Origin: an uncultured Psychroserpens sp.
Lineage (GTDB): Bacteria > Bacteroidota > Bacteroidia > Flavobacteriales > Flavobacteriaceae
Direction: 5' to 3'
Length of the DNA: 64,000 nt
NCBI RefSeq assembly: GCF_947503375.1
Contig: NZ_CANNDQ010000001.1
Location: 1 to 64,000, forward strand
Part shown: positions 61,824 through 64,000 of the stretch, piece after piece
Position numbering within the stretch: position 1 is the stretch's first letter
Layout: every line of letters starts with the position of its first letter
Position numbers and translations under genes: made by a program
The notes under the pieces: generated by a model
What the model was told of the DNA's origin: nothing
The model's input: only the letters and a program-made list of their open reading frames with translations
The model's database searches: none

Positions 61824-64000
61824 ATGACACATTTCAACTTCAAGAAATGGAATACCATCTTAGGGTGGTTTGCTTTTACCATAGCTTTAATTACCTATGC
61901 CTTAACTATTGAGCCCACTGTAAGTTTTTGGGATGCAGGAGAATACATACTTACCTCTTCAAAACTGCAGGTAGGCCATCCTCCTGGTGCGCCATTATTT
62001 CAAATGTTAGGTGCATTTTTTTCATGGTTTGCACTTGAACCTTCCCAAATAGGAATGATGCTTAATATGATGAGTGCTGTTGCAAGCGCGTTTACTATAT
62101 TATTCATGTTCTGGACCATTAGTTTATTATTAAAAAAGTTAGTCGTTAAAGATGGTGAAATCACTCAAAAAACTTCAATAGCAATATTAGGTAGTGCTTT
62201 AGTTGGAAGTTTAGCTTTTACATTTACAGATTCCTTCTGGTTTAATGCCGTAGAAACCGAAGTTTATGCAATGGCAACACTCATTATGGCAATTCTGTTT
62301 TATTTAGGATTACGATGGGAACAAGACATGAACGAACCAAGAGGACATAGATGGTTAATCTTAATCGCATTTGTAATTGGCTTATCATTTGGTGTACATT
62401 TTATGGGATTATTAACCATTCCTGCTATTAGTCTTATTTATTATTTTAAGAATTACAAAGACAAGCTTTTACCAAGTTTTTTATTAGCCTTTGCTATTTT
62501 TTTAATTTCAATCCCTATCGTCATATTTGCTGTCACTTTAATTTTTAGCTTAGTTGAAGGGACTATGTTCAGAATTCCTTTTGTACTCTTAGTTATTTTA
62601 CTAAAACCACTATATAAAGTACTCTATCAAATTTATTTACCCTTTGAAAAGAACGTTACATATAAAGATTTTATACAAAAAAACTTGCATTTTCTACTAG
62701 CAAATGTAATTGCGGCTGCGATACTTTTATTTATTTTCAAACTATTACTTCCAAATGCATTAAAACTATTTAGTATTTCAGAAATTTTCTTTGTAAACAC
62801 CATAGGCCTTCCTTTTAATTCAGGTTCTGTAATAGCTGGTTTGGTTTTGGTGTTAGCATTTTATTTTGGATTGAAGCACACCAAGAAGAAAGGCTACAAA
62901 TATGCTAACACATTAATCTTATGTCTGATTTTTATCTTCATTGGTTTCTCCTCTTGGTTAATGCTTCCTATAAGAGCCAATGCTAATGTTATAATTAATG
63001 AAAACAATCCTTCAAGCGCAAGAGAACTACTTGCCTATTACAACTTAGAACAATATCCTGAAACACATTTGTTCTATGGTCCGTTATTTACTGAACAATA
63101 TACAGGCTTAGACAAAAATCAACCTTATGTAGATGATAAACCAAAATATGAAAAAGATCATGTTAAAGGCGAATACGTTATTGTAAACGATTACGAGAAT
63201 GCAAAACAAAATTACAATTCTGAGCATGCAGCTGTACTGCCAAGAATGTGGAGTACAGAACATGCCGAAAACTATATGATGTTTACTGGGCTGTTAGATT
63301 TTAAAATCAAACCAGAATATCAAATGGAGAATCAAGTTCGAGCTGTTGTAAACGAATTCAAAAAGGATGTTGCCGCTGGAAAAATAGATTATGAAGACTA
63401 CCACTCGTTCTTAAAACAATTTGGACAAGAGTATTTAGATATTGAAAAACCATCATTGGTAGATAACTTCTATTATATGATGGACTATCAACTAGGCTAC
63501 ATGTATTGGCGTTATTTTATGTGGAATTTTACAGGAAGACAGGACGACATACAAGGAAAATATAATGCATTGCATGGCAATTGGATCAGTGGAATCAACT
63601 TCATAGACGAGTTACATTTAGGTGTCTCACAAGACAATTTACCTAGTGATGTAAAACATAATAAAGCACGAAATACCTATTATTTCTTACCAATGATCCT
63701 AGGTTTTGTAGGCTTCTTTTTCTTACTCCTAAAAGATCCAAAACGTTTTTGGGTCATGCTAGTATTTTTCTTATTTACTGGGATTGCAATTCAATTTTAT
63801 ACCAATGTTAGACCTTTTGAACCTAGAGAACGTGATTATTCGGTAGTAGGCTCATTTTATGTATTTGCTATTTGGATAGGTTTTGGCGTCTATGCAATTT
63901 ATAATTTTTTGAAAGATAAAATTACTTCAAAATTATTAGCACCTGCAATCACTGTCGTGTGCCTTATTTTGGTTCCTAGTATTTTAGCAGCAAACAATTG
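61824..64000 (+). CDS. DUF2723 polytopic membrane protein (TMEM260-like glycosyltransferase family), partial
   Basis: The frame is open from ATG 61824 (MTHFNFKKWN) to the right edge (725 codons), so it is missing from the ORF track. The first loop after helix 1 carries PTVSFWDAGEYILTSSKLQV followed by GHPPGAPLFQ, the DUF2723 signature that resembles the acidic catalytic loop of GT-C glycosyltransferases. About ten or more hydrophobic helices follow, with a soluble region at about 385-610 and more helices after it. The human relative TMEM260 is a protein O-mannosyltransferase; by analogy this may glycosylate exported proteins, but acceptor and donor are unknown. Confidence 0.85.
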   Translation, partial: MTHFNFKKWNTILGWFAFTIALITYALTIEPTVSFWDAGEYILTSSKLQVGHPPGAPLFQMLGAFFSWFALEPSQIGMMLNMMSAVASAFTILFMFWTISLLLKKLVVKDGEITQKTSIAILGSALVGSLAFTFTDSFWFNAVETEVYAMATLIMAILFYLGLRWEQDMNEPRGHRWLILIAFVIGLSFGVHFMGLLTIPAISLIYYFKNYKDKLLPSFLLAFAIFLISIPIVIFAVTLIFSLVEGTMFRIPFVLLVILLKPLYKVLYQIYLPFEKNVTYKDFIQKNLHFLLANVIAAAILLFIFKLLLPNALKLFSISEIFFVNTIGLPFNSGSVIAGLVLVLAFYFGLKHTKKKGYKYANTLILCLIFIFIGFSSWLMLPIRANANVIINENNPSSARELLAYYNLEQYPETHLFYGPLFTEQYTGLDKNQPYVDDKPKYEKDHVKGEYVIVNDYENAKQNYNSEHAAVLPRMWSTEHAENYMMFTGLLDFKIKPEYQMENQVRAVVNEFKKDVAAGKIDYEDYHSFLKQFGQEYLDIEKPSLVDNFYYMMDYQLGYMYWRYFMWNFTGRQDDIQGKYNALHGNWISGINFIDELHLGVSQDNLPSDVKHNKARNTYYFLPMILGFVGFFFLLLKDPKRFWVMLVFFLFTGIAIQFYTNVRPFEPRERDYSVVGSFYVFAIWIGFGVYAIYNFLKDKITSKLLAPAITVVCLILVPSILAANN

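Overview
The window is about 64 kb of AT-rich DNA from a member of the Bacteroidota, most likely a marine Flavobacteriaceae. The evidence is the set of lineage-typical genes: SprA and a RemB-like protein (type IX secretion and gliding), an alternative complex III (ActA-F) fused to cox genes, DUF5686 and DUF2723 proteins, TonB proteins with a conserved Cys pair, and promoters of the Bacteroidota form TTG-N17-23-TAnnTTTG without Shine-Dalgarno sites. The genus cannot be fixed from the sequence alone. Almost everything is chromosomal core or lineage-core; I see no phage, IS element, integron, CRISPR array or defence island.

Layout. 1-2922 (minus): N-terminal 974 codons of a large secreted adhesin-like protein with CUB-like, PKD and choice-of-anchor-L regions and ~95-residue repeats, running off the left edge. 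3292-8309 (plus): Nfu-type Fe-S scaffold, dodecin, a DUF255 thioredoxin-domain protein, an unknown secreted protein and an MscS channel. 8316-16194 (minus): an ABC/MacAB-TolC-like export cluster with two permeases and two adaptors, then tsaB. 16329-21670 (minus): cytochrome oxidase assembly and small-subunit locus (cyoE, two subunit III genes, subunit IV, a cysteine-less SCO-like protein, SCO, DUF420, a tiny CxxC membrane protein). 21819-26590: an exported metallo-beta-lactamase-fold hydrolase, RemB-like protein, two TonB paralogues. 26651-37829 (minus): VanZ-like, gcvH, sprA, ruvA, malic enzyme. 38005-43696: DUF5686 outer-membrane protein, queG, a P450 and ruvB. 43766-55473 (minus): an 11.7 kb respiratory operon actABCDEF-ctaC-ctaD. 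55673-64000: SPOR protein, infB-nusA-rimP (minus), a double universal stress protein, tRNA-Gln(TTG), and the start of a DUF2723 membrane glycosyltransferase-like protein.

How they work together. The Act complex oxidises menaquinol and passes electrons to the aa3 oxidase; its subunits I and II are in the Act operon, while subunits III and IV, haem O synthase and probable copper-delivery factors lie 23 kb away. SprA is the outer-membrane exit channel of type IX secretion, which the left-edge adhesin should use and which gliding requires; the TonB proteins power outer-membrane import.

Main points for a second look: a terminator-like hairpin in the leader of rimP-nusA-infB (candidate NusA-responsive attenuator); an intrinsic terminator for mscS embedded in the antisense coding sequence of tsaB; terminators whose T-tract runs into the -7 box of the next gene; a signal-peptide-like relic in front of the DUF255 gene; the small CxxC protein plus cysteine-less SCO-like protein as a possible undescribed oxidase-assembly module; a TonB-C-like domain on the RemB-like barrel protein; and domain additions in ActA, ActC, ActF, CtaD, subunit III and SprA. 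I did not find a clearly new defence or mobile system. Several track ORFs that start at TTG (3277, 7452, 18587, 43705) begin inside a -7 promoter box, so I moved their starts downstream.
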